Part shown: positions 1 to 6,291 of the stretch, in pieces | Numbering within the stretch: the stretch's first letter is position 1 | How the letters are laid out: each line of letters starts with the position of its first letter | Source of the DNA: CAZMGG01 sp964565715 | GTDB taxonomy: Bacteria; Planctomycetota; UBA1135; UBA2386 | Length of the DNA: 34,202 nucleotides | Reading direction: 5' to 3' | NCBI GenBank assembly: GCA_964565715.1 | Contig: CAZMGG010000052.1 | Coordinates: forward strand, 1-34,202 | Translations under genes and position numbers: made by a program | The notes under the pieces: model-generated | The model's database searches: none | The model's input: the letters and a program-made list of their open reading frames with translations, nothing else | What the model was told of the DNA's origin: nothing

Positions 1-491
1 GCGCCGTGCCGCGCGAGTACATCCCGTCGGTCAAGGCCGGCATCGAGCAGTCGGTGAAGGGCGGCGGCCGCCTCGGCTTCCCGTTCGTGAAGATCCGCGC
101 CGAGCTGTACGACGGTCAGAGCCACGACGTCGACTCGAGCGCCATGGCGTTCGAGGCGGCGGGCATGCTGGCCTTCCGCCTGGCCAGCGAGAACAACGCC
201 CAGCTCCTCGAACCGATCATGAAGATCGAGATCGAGAGCCCGGAGGAGTACACCGGCGACGTGATTGGCGACCTCAGCTCCCGGCGCGGCATCGTCGAGG
301 AGATGATCACCAAGCCGGGCGGCGTGACGGCGGTCACCGGCAAGGTGCCGCTGGCGGAGATGTTCCAGTACTCCACGCACCTGCGGTCGATGACCCAGGG
401 CCGCGGCACCTACGCGATGGAGCCGGCGAGCTACGAGATCGTGCCGCCGAACATCGCCGCCAAGGTGCTCGAGGAATACGCCAAGGGCTAG
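1..491 (+). CDS. fusA: Elongation factor G, C-terminal part (5' truncated by window edge)
   Basis: This is the last 160 or so residues of EF-G, the GTPase that moves tRNA and mRNA through the ribosome. The open frame runs in from the left edge (first whole codon at 3), so the GTG at 6 is an internal Val and not a start. The visible part covers the end of domain IV (AVPREYIPSVKAGI, followed by the FPFVKIRAELYDGQSHDVDSS stretch) and domain V (EPIMKIEIESPEEYTGDVIGDL, then SSRRGIVEE and a TQGRGTYAMEPASYE-like end). These are standard EF-G signatures, and I see no frameshift. The stop TAG at 489-491 lies in a CTAG palindrome that also supplies the stop codon of the convergent cupin gene. Many Planctomycetota have several EF-G paralogues, so the elongation rather than ribosome-recycling role is inferred. 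Confidence 0.95.
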   Translation, partial: AVPREYIPSVKAGIEQSVKGGGRLGFPFVKIRAELYDGQSHDVDSSAMAFEAAGMLAFRLASENNAQLLEPIMKIEIESPEEYTGDVIGDLSSRRGIVEEMITKPGGVTAVTGKVPLAEMFQYSTHLRSMTQGRGTYAMEPASYEIVPPNIAAKVLEEYAKG

Positions 492-823
492 GCCGGAGCC
501 TGGTCTGCGCCGAGCAGCCGGATCCCCTCGTGGGCCACGGCGAACAGGATGCAGGGCGGTCCCGGCAGCGCCACCGGTGCGTGGACGCTGCCGTCCGGAT
601 AGCGGACCAAGGCCGGCGCGCGGTGTGCGCCGTGCGCGTCGGCGTAGCCGCCCTGCAGGACCATCACCTCCTCGACGCCCCGGTGGCGATGCGGGGGGTA
701 GCCGTGGCCGGGCGCCATCTCGATCGCCGCCACCACCCGGCCCGTCCGTTCGTCGCTGGCGTAGAAGTGGACCCGCACGCCGGGGTAGCGGGTGGCGCGG
801 AACGGGATCGAGGCCAGGTCCAT
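488..823 (-). CDS. Small cupin-domain protein
   Basis: A 111-residue single-domain cupin. The first cupin motif is clear at about residues 43-62 (PPHRHRGVEEVMVLQGGYAD), with HxH and a downstream Glu as the usual metal ligands. The second motif is less regular, with no clear second His. A YPDGSVHAP segment follows, as in ChrR-type and anti-sigma-factor-type cupins. There is no signal peptide, so it is probably cytoplasmic. The substrate cannot be read from the sequence; small cupins can be dioxygenases, isomerases or sensors. Its stop codon overlaps the fusA stop in a tail-to-tail arrangement. No convincing Shine-Dalgarno sequence is seen before the ATG at 823. Lines 824-906 form the divergent upstream region shared with the PTPS-family gene. 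Confidence 0.8.
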   Translation of the reverse strand: MDLASIPFRATRYPGVRVHFYASDERTGRVVAAIEMAPGHGYPPHRHRGVEEVMVLQGGYADAHGAHRAPALVRYPDGSVHAPVALPGPPCILFAVAHEGIRLLGADQAPA

Positions 824-906
824 GGCTGCATCATGGCGGCTGGGCCGGTTTCCCGTACCCTGCCCGGACCATTGCCCCGCCGCCGGCGGCAGCCCACCTG
901 CACCCC

Positions 907-1413
907 ATGACCGCTTCGCCCCGCGAGACCTGGTCGATCGAGGTCGACAAGGACTACCTGAAGTTCTCCGCCGCCCACTTCCTGATCTTCCCGGACGGCA
1001 CGGCGGAACGGCTGCACGGCCACAACTACAAGGTCTACGTCACCGTCGAGTCGGCGCTGGACGCCCACGGCCTCGTGGTGAACTTCAAGGAGATCAAGCC
1101 ACTGGTGCGGCAGCTCGTCGACGAACTGGACGAGCACCTGCTGATCCCGGGCCAGCATCCGGAGCTGCGGGCCACGCCGGTCGACGGCGGCGCCCTGGAG
1201 ATCCGCTACCGCGAGCGGCGCTACCTGATCCCGGCCGAGGAGGTCATCGTGCTGCCGATCGGCAACTCCAGCGCCGAGAACCTGGCGGCCTGGGTCGGCC
1301 GTGAGATCGTGCGCCGCATGGCGCAGCGGTGGCCGGGCATGCGGCCGGCGCGCCTGACCGTGGCGGTGGAGGAGACCCCCGGGCAGCGCGGGGTCTTCAC
1401 CTGGCAGGCGTAG
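907..1413 (+). CDS. 6-pyruvoyltetrahydropterin synthase / QueD-family protein without the catalytic Cys
   Basis: 168 residues in the PTPS/QueD (T-fold) family, which acts on 7,8-dihydroneopterin triphosphate in queuosine, folate-bypass or tetrahydrobiopterin pathways. Zinc ligands are visible in FSAAHF and LHGHNYKVYVTVE. The GLVVNFKEIKPLV, LDEHLL, NSSAENLA and VEETPGQRGVF segments match the fold and the C-terminal catalytic Glu. QueD enzymes have a Cys four residues before HGH (CxxxHGH); here the sequence is AERLHGH, so the Cys is Ala and a Glu sits at ExxHGH. Some family members (PTPS-III type) are known to use Glu there and can feed folate synthesis. The family is certain; the pathway is not. 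An insertion around residues 98-115 (RYRERRYLIPAEE) makes it longer than E. coli QueD. The start is the ATG just before MTASPRETWS; longer readings are low-complexity and unlikely. Confidence 0.88.
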   Translation: MTASPRETWSIEVDKDYLKFSAAHFLIFPDGTAERLHGHNYKVYVTVESALDAHGLVVNFKEIKPLVRQLVDELDEHLLIPGQHPELRATPVDGGALEIRYRERRYLIPAEEVIVLPIGNSSAENLAAWVGREIVRRMAQRWPGMRPARLTVAVEETPGQRGVFTWQA

Positions 1414-1434
1414 CCGCCGGCTAGGCAGCCTGCC
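1403..1434. terminator. Two-tier palindrome between convergent genes, possible bidirectional terminator
   Basis: The outer stem GGCAGGC (1403-1409) pairs with GCCTGCC (1428-1434). Inside it, TAGCCG (1411-1416) pairs with CGGCTA (1418-1423) around a single C. The inner palindrome contains both stop codons, TAG of the PTPS-family gene and CTA (TAG) of the minus-strand cupin. No T-tract follows on either strand, so factor-independent termination would be weak. The tail-to-tail position fits a shared end signal or an mRNA 3' stabiliser. Confidence 0.4.
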
Positions 1435-1711
1435 GGTAGCCGTAGAGCCAGCGGGAGGCGCCGTCGTCGACGTTCCGCACCGTGTGGCGCGTGCCGGCGG
1501 TGATGAGGACCTCCTGGCCGGGCTCGAGGCGGACGGTGTGTCCGTCCATCTCGACCACCAGGGTGCCGCTCACGACCAGCAGCACCTCGTCGACGTCGTG
1601 GACGAAGTCGGCCCAGATCTGGCCCGGCGGATCGACCCAGAGGTCGCAGGTGAAGCCGCGGGCGCGCCAGGCATCGCGCACGGCGGAACGATCGATGGTG
1701 GTGTGGTGCAT
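1421..1711 (-). CDS. Cupin-domain protein (96 aa)
   Basis: A second small cupin unrelated in detail to the one at 488-823. It reads MHHTTIDRSAVRDAWRARGF, then the first cupin half (VDEVLLVVSGTLVVEMDGHTV) and LEPGQEVLITAGTRHTVRNV, the typical second cupin motif with its His. The classic HxH of motif 1 is absent (HDVDEV), so metal binding may be partial. The start is chosen because a strong ribosome-binding site (GGGAGG...GAGGA) lies just upstream of the ATG at 1711; longer open readings upstream lack this and are compositionally unlike a protein. No signal peptide is seen. The 246 bp between this start and the serine hydrolase gene (1712-1957) hold no gene I can support. Confidence 0.82.
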   Translation of the reverse strand: MHHTTIDRSAVRDAWRARGFTCDLWVDPPGQIWADFVHDVDEVLLVVSGTLVVEMDGHTVRLEPGQEVLITAGTRHTVRNVDDGASRWLYGYRQAA

Positions 1712-1957
1712 CCTCGTCCCTCCCAGGGTGGAGTGCAGGGTGTCCGTGTTCCGCTGAGGCGCAGACAGGCGGGTGGTGGGCGCCGAACGGCGGACCGCAA
1801 CATGAGAACGTGAGGCCATCCAAAAGGGAAGCGGCTGGTGGAAAGGAAGTTGCGGGCGTGGGGTCGGGATCCGGCAACGGGTCGCGCGGTGGTGAGGTGC
1901 GACCGGCTGTGGAAAGTTACGCACGAGGCCGAGGTAACCGGCTTTGGCGGCGGCAAC

Positions 1958-2941
1958 TCAGAAGCGATCGTGCCCCGACGGCGGCCGCCAGTCCGAGCCC
2001 GGCTCGAAATGGGCCCACAGCCGGGCCGACAGGGCCCGCAGCAGGCGGTAGCCGGCGTTCTCCCGGTCCCAGCCCGTGTCGGCCTGGTCGCGGGTGATCG
2101 CGCAGAACACGTAGTCGCCGCCCGGCGCGCGCACCAGCACGACCTCGGAACGAGAACGGCTCACCGCCCCCTGCTTGCTGGCGGTCTGGACCCAGGGCGG
2201 CAGGGCCGAGAGGGCCTCGCCATCCCAGTGGATGCGGGCGAGGCAGCGCAAGAGCTCGTCGCTCACCGCCGGGCTGATCACCGCGCCGGCGCGGATCTGG
2301 ACGAACAGTCCGGCCATCTCCCGAGGCGTGGTCTGGCCCCAACCCAGGCGTTCCCGGTCGGCCTCGCGCCCTGGCGTGCGGCTGTTGACGCGGGTGTGCC
2401 GCAGTCCCAGCCGTTCCAGGTGGGCGTTGATGGCCGTGCCCGTGCCCGCCAGTTCCTGGCACCAGAGGGCCGCCGTGTTGTCGCTGGTGGTGATGCTGAG
2501 CATCGCCACCTGGTCCAGGGTGACCGTGGCGCCATCCTGGAAGGAGCCCAGGAGGTCCTCGCCTGGGTAGAGCCGCTCGGCGCGGTAGGTCAGCTTCTGG
2601 CGGTAGTCGAGTTCGCCGGCCTCGACCCTGGCCAGCAGGCCGATCAGGATCGGCACCTTGATCATGCTGGCGGTCGGGAACAGTTCATCGGCGCGCACCT
2701 GGGCTTCGGCGCCGGTGCCGAGGTGCCGCACGTAGACCCCGACGGTGCCGTCGAAGCCGGCGACCGTGTCGTCGACGAGGCGCTGCAGGGCCGGATCCGG
2801 GCGCGGCGCGGCGGTCGTGGTGCGGGCGGCGGTGGTCCAGCCGGCGGGCGATGTTCCTCCGGCGGCGCAGGCGTTCCCGAGCAGCAGGGCGATGAGGCCG
2901 AGGAGGGAGGGAAGCGGGCCGCGGGGGGGCATGGTGGCCAT
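1958..2941 (-). CDS. Class A beta-lactamase-like serine hydrolase, exported
   Basis: Family PF13354-type serine hydrolase of about 327 residues with an N-terminal hydrophobic segment (PSLLGLIALLLGNACAAG), so it is exported, possibly as a lipoprotein, although the lipobox is poor. The active-site SxxK is SMIK in FPTASMIKVPIL, and the second motif SDN is TTSDNTAALW. The third motif KTG appears as KQG (TASKQGAVSRS). The omega-loop ExxLN of true class A beta-lactamases is not found: after the TRV segment the sequence is NSRTPGREADRERLGWGQT, so the deacylating Glu166 is missing at its usual place. It may be a slow acyl-enzyme, a peptidoglycan-related hydrolase or a non-beta-lactam hydrolase. Starts at 2941 (MATMPPRG) or 2932 are both possible, with no clear ribosome-binding site. 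An intrinsic terminator sits only 22 bp upstream of the start. Confidence 0.82.
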   Translation of the reverse strand: MATMPPRGPLPSLLGLIALLLGNACAAGGTSPAGWTTAARTTTAAPRPDPALQRLVDDTVAGFDGTVGVYVRHLGTGAEAQVRADELFPTASMIKVPILIGLLARVEAGELDYRQKLTYRAERLYPGEDLLGSFQDGATVTLDQVAMLSITTSDNTAALWCQELAGTGTAINAHLERLGLRHTRVNSRTPGREADRERLGWGQTTPREMAGLFVQIRAGAVISPAVSDELLRCLARIHWDGEALSALPPWVQTASKQGAVSRSRSEVVLVRAPGGDYVFCAITRDQADTGWDRENAGYRLLRALSARLWAHFEPGSDWRPPSGHDRF

Positions 2942-2963
2942 TCTGCCGGCGCCTGCACCCCCG

Positions 2964-3005
2964 AAAAAAGATGCGGAACGCACCTGCATGGGTGGTGCGC
3001 TCCGC
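2964..3005 (-). terminator. Rho-independent terminator, close upstream of the serine hydrolase gene
   Basis: Read on the minus strand, GCGGAGCGCACC (3005-2994) pairs with GGTGCGTTCCGC (2984-2973) over 12 positions, eleven Watson-Crick and one G-U, around a nine-base loop. ATC and a run of six T (2969-2964) follow. On the plus strand the same pair is an A-C mismatch and no T-run follows, so it is specific to minus-strand transcription. The six-base A/T run is the only one I see in this window. It ends 22 bp before the ATG at 2941, so it either ends an upstream RNA or acts as an attenuator. Confidence 0.72.
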
Positions 3006-3253
3006 ACGACGGCGCATCCGCTCGGACGATGCACCTGCAGGGAATGAGTCCCGTTCCCGGGTCGGATACTTGCTGGCGAGCCCGAGATGCCTGGTGGATC
3101 GCTGCCCACCTGGCTAGCACCTGGGCGTTGCACCCTGGAACAGACCCCTCTGATTCGCAGTGCCGGTCTCGGCGTCCGGAAAACTCACCAACGGGGCCCG
3201 GGAACGGGAAAGAGCGCCTGGGAGCGGCATGGGCTCCCAGGGTCAGCCGTTCC
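2964..3253 (-). ncRNA. Candidate structured leader or small non-coding RNA
   Basis: This non-coding stretch has unusually strong complementary segments. There is a 13-bp perfect inverted repeat at 3049-3061 and 3197-3209 (TCCCGTTCCCGGG and its complement). There is a perfect 9-bp hairpin at 3217-3225/3233-3241, enclosed by a perfect 7-bp stem at 3201-3207/3247-3253. Smaller hairpins are GGTGG/CCACC near 3107-3124 and GGGAA/TTCCC near 3041-3059. The terminator at 2964-3005 closes the unit. On the minus strand the 9-mer TGCAGGTGC occurs twice, at 3039-3031 and at 2988-2980 in the 3' arm of the terminator. The upstream copy can therefore compete for the terminator 5' arm. I looked for RNase P RNA, tmRNA, SRP RNA and common riboswitch signatures and recognised none. 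No clear promoter was found, so RNA status is inference. Confidence 0.35.
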
Positions 3254-3634
3254 GACGCGGGGGCCCGGCGCGGTTGTTCCGTCGGCCGCGAGAATTCATC
3301 GGCCGCGGCAGCGGCGTGGCCGTGGTCGTCGGGCCCTTCCCATGGGCTGGACGGCTGGCGCGCTCAGGGCAGTACGGCGATGCCGGAGTCGACCCGGCAG
3401 GGCGAGGGGACCGCTGGTGCGGGTGACGGCGACGCCGGCAGCGGCGCATCCGGCCCGGCTGCGCCTGGCCGCGGCCGCGCCAACGATCGGACGGCGTGGG
3501 CGGCCGGGGTTGCGGTGGGGCGGCGTCGGGGCCCCGCGCGCAGCGTCCGCCCGAGGTGCGAGAACAGCGATGTCAGACCCATGCGAGGCCCCACCTAGTG
3601 GCGCCCGGTGGAGCGGTTACGGCGCCCTCCGGAC
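3254..3634. other. Gene-poor interval downstream of the FAD-dependent gene
   Basis: No gene here is well supported. A 9-bp direct repeat TCGGCCGCG occurs at 3282-3290 and 3299-3307. A minus-strand open frame (about 3582 to 3364, beginning MGLTSLFSHLGRTL) is Pro/Ala/Arg-rich and resembles no family. It lies 40 bp after the FAD-dependent gene and has a GGTGGGG stretch before its ATG, but I do not count it as a gene. Confidence 0.4.
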
Positions 3635-4972
3635 TCAGGCGAAGATCGGCCGGGCCGGTGCGCCGCTCGCCGCAATGGTGCGGATGTGCGCATGCACCTC
3701 CATCGCCCGCGCCACGCACTGATCGCTGTTGTGGTACTCGTAGCGGCCGAACCGCCCGAAGGTGATCAGCCCCGACCGGTCGAACCACTCGCGCACGCGG
3801 GCGATGCGCCCGGCGAACGCGAGGTCCTGGTCGATGTAGGCGAACCGGCTCTGCGCGCACTCGGTGAGCACCACCGCGGTCGGGTCGAACAGGCCCGAGC
3901 GGCCCAGCGCCTGCACCACGTCGCGGAGCCAGTCCCGGGTGGGCTGCAGGTCGCCGCGGTGGGTCACCTCGGCCATGAACGACGCGTGGCCCGGCGGCGC
4001 GTTGTTCGGCGAGTAGTTGCTGAAGTAGGTGACGCGGTTGGTGGGGCCCTGCTCGGGGAACGGCAGGTAGACCCAGCTCAGCGGTTCGATCGGCGCGTCG
4101 GCGCGCACGCCGATCATCACGTTGACCAGCGAGATCGGCTGCAGGGCGCGGATGTCGGCGCGGATCGCCTCGGGCAGGTCGCGCAGGGCGGGCTCGATCA
4201 GCGGCAGCGGCGCGGTGTTCACCACCAGATCGAAGTCCTCGCCATCGACGGCGAAGCGATCGCCGACGCGGCGGACGTCGGTCACCGACACGCCGGTGCG
4301 CAGGGTGAAGCCGCCGCCGTCGATGGTGCCCCGGACCAGGGTCTCGAAGCCGCCGTCGCGCGGGAACCAGAACACCGACTGGTGGACGTAGCCGGCGGTG
4401 TCGATGCCGATCGCCGACCGCAGGATGTCGTCGATCGGCGCCTCCGGGACCCGGCCCGCCACCCAGTCGCTGGCCATCGTCGCCAGGTCGCGCTTCCAGA
4501 TCTTCTCGTTGTAGGGAACCATGAAGTGGCGCGCGAAGCCCTCGCCCATGCGCCAGTCGATCCAGGCCCGGAAGTCGGCGGGGCAGGGCGTGCCCAGGCG
4601 CCGCTGCACGTGGGCCTCGAGGTAGCCCTTCAGGCAGTCGACGATGGCTTCCTTGGTGAGGTGACCGACGCCGTTCTCGAACGGATAGGGCACCCAGCGG
4701 TCGTGCCAGCGGATCTTCGTGTTGCGCTCGGTCTCGACCACGGCCCGGTCGCCGCCGCAGCGGTCGATCTGCCAGCGCAGCACGTCCTTGCGCTTGCTGA
4801 ACAGGATGTGGCCGCCGGCGTCGTCGAAGGTGAAGCCGTCGATGACGCGGCTCTGGCACAGGCCGCCGGCCCGCCCGGTCTTCTCGAGCACCGTCACCCG
4901 GTGGCCGTCCTGGGCCAGCAGGCGGGCCAGGGCGGTGCCCGAGATGCCCGCGCCGAGGATGGCGATCTTCAC
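3635..4972 (-). CDS. FAD-dependent oxidoreductase, UDP-galactopyranose-mutase-like
   Basis: 445 residues starting with a Rossmann FAD-binding motif (AILGAGISGTALARLL, then VTVLEKTGRAGGLCQS). A FDDAGGHILFSKRKDVLRW segment and a mid-region YNEKIWKRDLATMASDWV follow. The C-terminal FGRFGRYEYHNSDQCVARAM binds the flavin pyrophosphate, as in UDP-galactopyranose mutase and protoporphyrinogen-oxidase-like proteins. It probably acts on a nucleotide sugar or related glycan precursor in the cytoplasm. Substrate assignment is uncertain because this superfamily also has desaturases and amine oxidases. The start is a GTG at 4972 that gives MKIAILGAG directly and has GGAG about seven bases upstream. A promoter-like TATAGA lies 31 bp upstream. 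It is divergent from the MFS gene, so sugar-related transport there is possible but unproven. Confidence 0.8.
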   Translation of the reverse strand: MKIAILGAGISGTALARLLAQDGHRVTVLEKTGRAGGLCQSRVIDGFTFDDAGGHILFSKRKDVLRWQIDRCGGDRAVVETERNTKIRWHDRWVPYPFENGVGHLTKEAIVDCLKGYLEAHVQRRLGTPCPADFRAWIDWRMGEGFARHFMVPYNEKIWKRDLATMASDWVAGRVPEAPIDDILRSAIGIDTAGYVHQSVFWFPRDGGFETLVRGTIDGGGFTLRTGVSVTDVRRVGDRFAVDGEDFDLVVNTAPLPLIEPALRDLPEAIRADIRALQPISLVNVMIGVRADAPIEPLSWVYLPFPEQGPTNRVTYFSNYSPNNAPPGHASFMAEVTHRGDLQPTRDWLRDVVQALGRSGLFDPTAVVLTECAQSRFAYIDQDLAFAGRIARVREWFDRSGLITFGRFGRYEYHNSDQCVARAMEVHAHIRTIAASGAPARPIFA

Positions 4973-5003
4973 GACGGTCTCCGCTGCTGCATGGGGCGAG
5001 CAG

Positions 5004-5032
5004 TCTATATCGGCAGCGGGGCGCGCCGGAAA
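5004..5032 (-). promoter_or_regulatory. Candidate promoter of the FAD-dependent gene
   Basis: On the minus strand TATAGA (5009-5004) is a good -10 hexamer. A weaker -35, TTTCCG (5032-5027), lies 17 bp upstream. The predicted transcript would have a leader of about 25 bases containing the GGAG ribosome-binding site before the GTG start at 4972. Confidence 0.38.
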
Positions 5033-5052
5033 CTGCGTTGCCCGACGGATCC

Positions 5053-5082
5053 TTGCCGCGAGCCTTCGGCGGGCCCCATGAT
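5053..5082 (+). promoter_or_regulatory. Candidate promoter of the MFS operon
   Basis: TTGCCG (5053-5058) and CATGAT (5077-5082) are separated by 18 bp, each matching four of six sigma-70 consensus positions. The expected start of transcription is about 30 bases before the ATG at 5119. It lies back to back with the minus-strand promoter at 5004-5032. Confidence 0.38.
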
Positions 5083-5118
5083 GCCCGCCCCTTGGCTGCG
5101 AACGGATCCGAGACGCCG

Positions 5119-6291
5119 ATGACGCCGGCCGGTGCGGTGCCCGCCAGCCCGCATGCCCTGATCGTGCTGGCGATGACGCTGGCGGCGTTCGTGCTCAACC
5201 TGAACACCAACGTGATGGGGGCGCTGCTGCCGTTCCTGGGCGAGGGCTCGGCGCTGGCGCTGGATGCGGAGCAGAAGGTCTGGCTGCTGTCGGCGGCGGC
5301 CGGTGCGTCGGCGGTGGGCGCCCTGCTGGTGGGGCCCGTGGCCGATCGGCGCGGCCGCCGCGGGCCGCTGGTCTCGGGGCTCCTGGTGTTCACCCTGGCC
5401 AGCGCGGCCCATGGCCTGGTCGATTCGTTCGCGCTGCTGCTGGCCCTGCGGGTGGTCACCGGCCTCGGGGTCGGCGTGGCCTACGCCTGCGCGTCGGCGG
5501 TGCTGACGCGGACCGTGCCCTACCACCGGCGCGGCGCGGCGATGGGCACGTTCACCGCCGGCATGTTCCTGGCGGTGCCGGTGGGCCTGCCGCTGGCGGT
5601 GCTGTTCGCGCGGAACGGCGACTGGCGGACGATCTTCTGGGTGCAGGCCGGCTGCGGCGCCGTGGCGCTCGTGCTGGCGGCCCGCACCACGCCCGGCGGC
5701 GACGGCGAAGGGCACGGGATCTCGTATCGGCGGGTGCTCGGGCGGCCGGGCGTGCTGGCGGCGCTGCTGGCCACCATGCTGCACGTGGGTTCGTTCTTCA
5801 CCACCGTGCAGCTCGCCGGCGACTGGCTGCACGATGCCGGGCTGCTGCAGAAGGCCCAGCAGGGGCAGCTCTGGGTCGTGCTGGGGCTGGCGTCGGCGGC
5901 CGGCAGCGTGGTGCTGGGCCGCATCGGCGACCGCATCGGCAAGCGGAACTTCGTGCTGCTGACCTCGATCGGCATTGCCGCGTGCTTCGTGCTGCTCGGG
6001 CGGGTGCATGACCTCGCGGGGCTGTGGCCCGTGGGCATCGGGCTGTCGCTGGTGGCGGCGGCGCGCACCGGGCCCCTGCACGCCCTGGTGTCGGGCCTGG
6101 CGCCGGGACACGAGCAGACGACCCTGATGGGGCTGCGGGCCGCGGCGCAGCAGGCCGGCGTCTGGCTGTTCGCCGTGGCGATGGTGCCGGTCTACGCCAG
6201 TGCCGGCTTCGCGGCGGTGGCGCTGGCCGCGGCGGGTTGCCAGGCGCTCAGCTACGCGGCGATCCGGTTCGGCGTGAAGGAGCGCTCGTGA
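5119..6291 (+). CDS. Major facilitator superfamily transporter (390 aa)
   Basis: A 12-helix-type MFS permease. The first helix is ALIVLAMTLAAFVLNLNTNVMGALL. The diagnostic loop 2-3 motif A is visible as GPVADRRGRRGP at about residues 72-83, and a second copy in the C-terminal half reads LGRIGDRIGKRN. Hydrophobic stretches alternate regularly to the end. The substrate is not evident; the organisation resembles sugar/H+ or drug efflux members. The start at 5119 (MTPAGAVPASPHAL) is preferred over longer readings because the extra N-terminal residues are compositionally odd and precede the -10 box. Its stop TGA overlaps the GTG start of the next gene (GTGA at 6288-6291), so these are translationally coupled as the first gene of a four-gene operon ending in an SSS symporter. 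Confidence 0.85.
   Translation: MTPAGAVPASPHALIVLAMTLAAFVLNLNTNVMGALLPFLGEGSALALDAEQKVWLLSAAAGASAVGALLVGPVADRRGRRGPLVSGLLVFTLASAAHGLVDSFALLLALRVVTGLGVGVAYACASAVLTRTVPYHRRGAAMGTFTAGMFLAVPVGLPLAVLFARNGDWRTIFWVQAGCGAVALVLAARTTPGGDGEGHGISYRRVLGRPGVLAALLATMLHVGSFFTTVQLAGDWLHDAGLLQKAQQGQLWVVLGLASAAGSVVLGRIGDRIGKRNFVLLTSIGIAACFVLLGRVHDLAGLWPVGIGLSLVAAARTGPLHALVSGLAPGHEQTTLMGLRAAAQQAGVWLFAVAMVPVYASAGFAAVALAAAGCQALSYAAIRFGVKERS

Noticed and set aside
577..906. Longer N-terminus of the PTPS-family protein
   Set aside because: The extra 110 codons are Arg/Pro/Gly-rich antisense to the cupin gene and unlike any PTPS.
1712..1957. Small ORFs on either strand between the cupin and the serine hydrolase
   Set aside because: No ribosome-binding site, domain or conserved motif; treated as intergenic.
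3031..3039. Repeat GCACCTGCA (2980-2988 and 3031-3039) as a simple protein operator
   Set aside because: One copy is part of the terminator stem, so an RNA pairing explanation is simpler than an operator pair at 51 bp.
2964..3253. Assignment of the structured interval to RNase P RNA, tmRNA, SRP RNA or 6S RNA
   Set aside because: I did not find the conserved core segments (for example the GAGGAAAGTCCGGGC-like and ACAGAA blocks of RNase P, the T-arm and tag of tmRNA, or the GGAAGG.AGCAGCC core of SRP RNA).
3364..3582. Minus-strand ORF MGLTSLFSHLGRTL... as a gene
   Set aside because: Pro/Ala/Arg-rich, no domain, weak start, and surrounding base composition gives such frames by chance. Kept only as a note in the interval entry.
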